A DNA stretch of 22,123 nucleotides. Origin: an uncultured Bacteroidaceae bacterium (GTDB lineage: Bacteria > Bacteroidota > Bacteroidia > Bacteroidales > Bacteroidaceae). Below the pieces are notes generated by a model. The model was not told the origin of the DNA, ran no database searches, and saw nothing but the letters and a program-made list of their open reading frames with translations. Below, piece after piece: positions 21,601-22,123 of the stretch. Location: NCBI GenBank assembly GCA_904501945.1, contig CAJGCU010000030.1, positions 1-22,123 on the forward strand, written 5' to 3'. The position numbers were made by a program, and so were the translations under genes. Each line of letters starts with the position of its first letter. Within the stretch, counting starts at the first letter, position 1.

Positions 21601-22123
21601 ATGTTATCTGTAGAAGAACTCAACGACCGCCTTATCGACCTCGCTTTCGCTGAAGATATAGGCGATGGCGACCATACCACACTTTGTTGCATCCCTGCCG
21701 ATGCCTACGGCGAGAGCAAGCTCCTCATCAAGGAAGAAGGCATCATTGCTGGTGTTGAAATCGCAAAACAAGTGTTCAACCGTTTCGACCCCACCATGGA
21801 GGTAGAAGTCTATATACAGGATGGCGCTCATGTCAAGCCTGGCGACATTGTCATGTCTGTGAAAGGCAAGGAACAGAGCCTCCTCCAGACCGAACGCCTC
21901 ATGCTCAACATCCTCCAGCGCATGAGCGGCATCGCCACCATGACCAGCAAGTACCAGCAGGCACTCATCGATGCAGGCACAACAACCCGTGTGCTCGACA
22001 CACGCAAGACCACTCCTGGCATGCGTATGCTGGAGAAAGAAGCGGTCAAGATTGGCGGAGGCATGAACCACCGCATCGGACTCTTCGACATGATTCTGCT
22101 GAAAGACAATCATATCGACTTCT
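21601..22123 (+). CDS. nadC: nicotinate-nucleotide pyrophosphorylase (quinolinate phosphoribosyltransferase), 3' end beyond window
   Basis: 174 codons are visible before the window ends; full proteins are about 280-290. The enzyme converts quinolinate and PRPP to nicotinate mononucleotide in de novo NAD synthesis. The N-terminal domain (LIDLAFAEDIGDGDHTT, then HVKPGDIV) leads into QRMSGIATMTSKY and the catalytic-domain motifs DTRKTTPG (133-140), KIGGGMNHR (150-158; R135, K136, H157 and R158 contact substrates in known structures) and LLKDNHI (166-172). ATG at 21601 follows the barrel gene by 13 bases with no promoter between them, so it is probably the last-placed visible gene of the cstA operon. 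The usual Bacteroidota neighbour rlmH is not visible upstream and could lie beyond the edge. Confidence 0.95.
   Translation, partial: MLSVEELNDRLIDLAFAEDIGDGDHTTLCCIPADAYGESKLLIKEEGIIAGVEIAKQVFNRFDPTMEVEVYIQDGAHVKPGDIVMSVKGKEQSLLQTERLMLNILQRMSGIATMTSKYQQALIDAGTTTRVLDTRKTTPGMRMLEKEAVKIGGGMNHRIGLFDMILLKDNHIDF

Overview
The window looks like chromosomal DNA from a Bacteroidota bacterium, most likely Bacteroidales and close to Prevotella. Three signs support this. Nearly every transcription unit starts behind a TAnnTTTG box, the -7 element of the Bacteroidota primary sigma factor. Shine-Dalgarno sites are largely absent. The gene content is typical of the group: a TonB-dependent-receptor-like outer-membrane protein, a lipoprotein/TPR/HTH regulator, a GH127/146-type (DUF1680) enzyme and a GHL10/YngK-type enzyme. 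The genus is inference.

Layout. Positions 1-516 hold a possible C-terminal coding scrap (1-78), an AT/GC alternating stretch, a short tandem repeat and a cluster of TCACCCCA motifs. dinB (517-1614, minus) and holA (1804-2826, plus) are divergent. A roughly 900-base AT-rich non-coding region with repeated TTTTACAAA motifs then leads to an XRE-type regulator (3751-4296). A strong bidirectional hairpin terminator separates that gene from a minus-strand tRNA-Arg(CCG) with an unusual D-loop/T-loop pair. An OmpA-like porin (4693-5820) follows, convergent with a tiny two-helix membrane protein (5810-6016).

Positions 6106-11742 form one minus-strand operon in the transcribed order alpha/beta hydrolase, DUF554 membrane protein, GH127/146-like enzyme, WYL regulator, with gaps of 12, 30 and 12 bases. 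It looks like a small glycan or ester degradation unit carrying its own regulator. The gap upstream (11743-12056) holds a 33-base-pair imperfect hairpin. An ATP-grasp-like protein of unknown role (12057-13094) follows, carrying three copies of a 23-bp repeat inside its coding frame.

Positions 13192-17563 (minus) are a second operon: a membrane-anchored TPR/HTH regulator followed by a TonB-receptor-like outer-membrane protein, ending in an intrinsic terminator. A GHL10-like secreted enzyme (17726-19360, minus) is divergent from cstA (19433-20917, plus). Their two -7 boxes overlap the ends of a single inverted repeat. The cstA operon continues with a 60-residue membrane protein, a small outer-membrane barrel and nadC, which runs off the window.

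No insertion sequence, CRISPR array, rRNA or obvious defence system is visible. The less ordinary content is the tRNA covariation, the long hairpin, the coding-sequence repeats and the shared divergent promoter.
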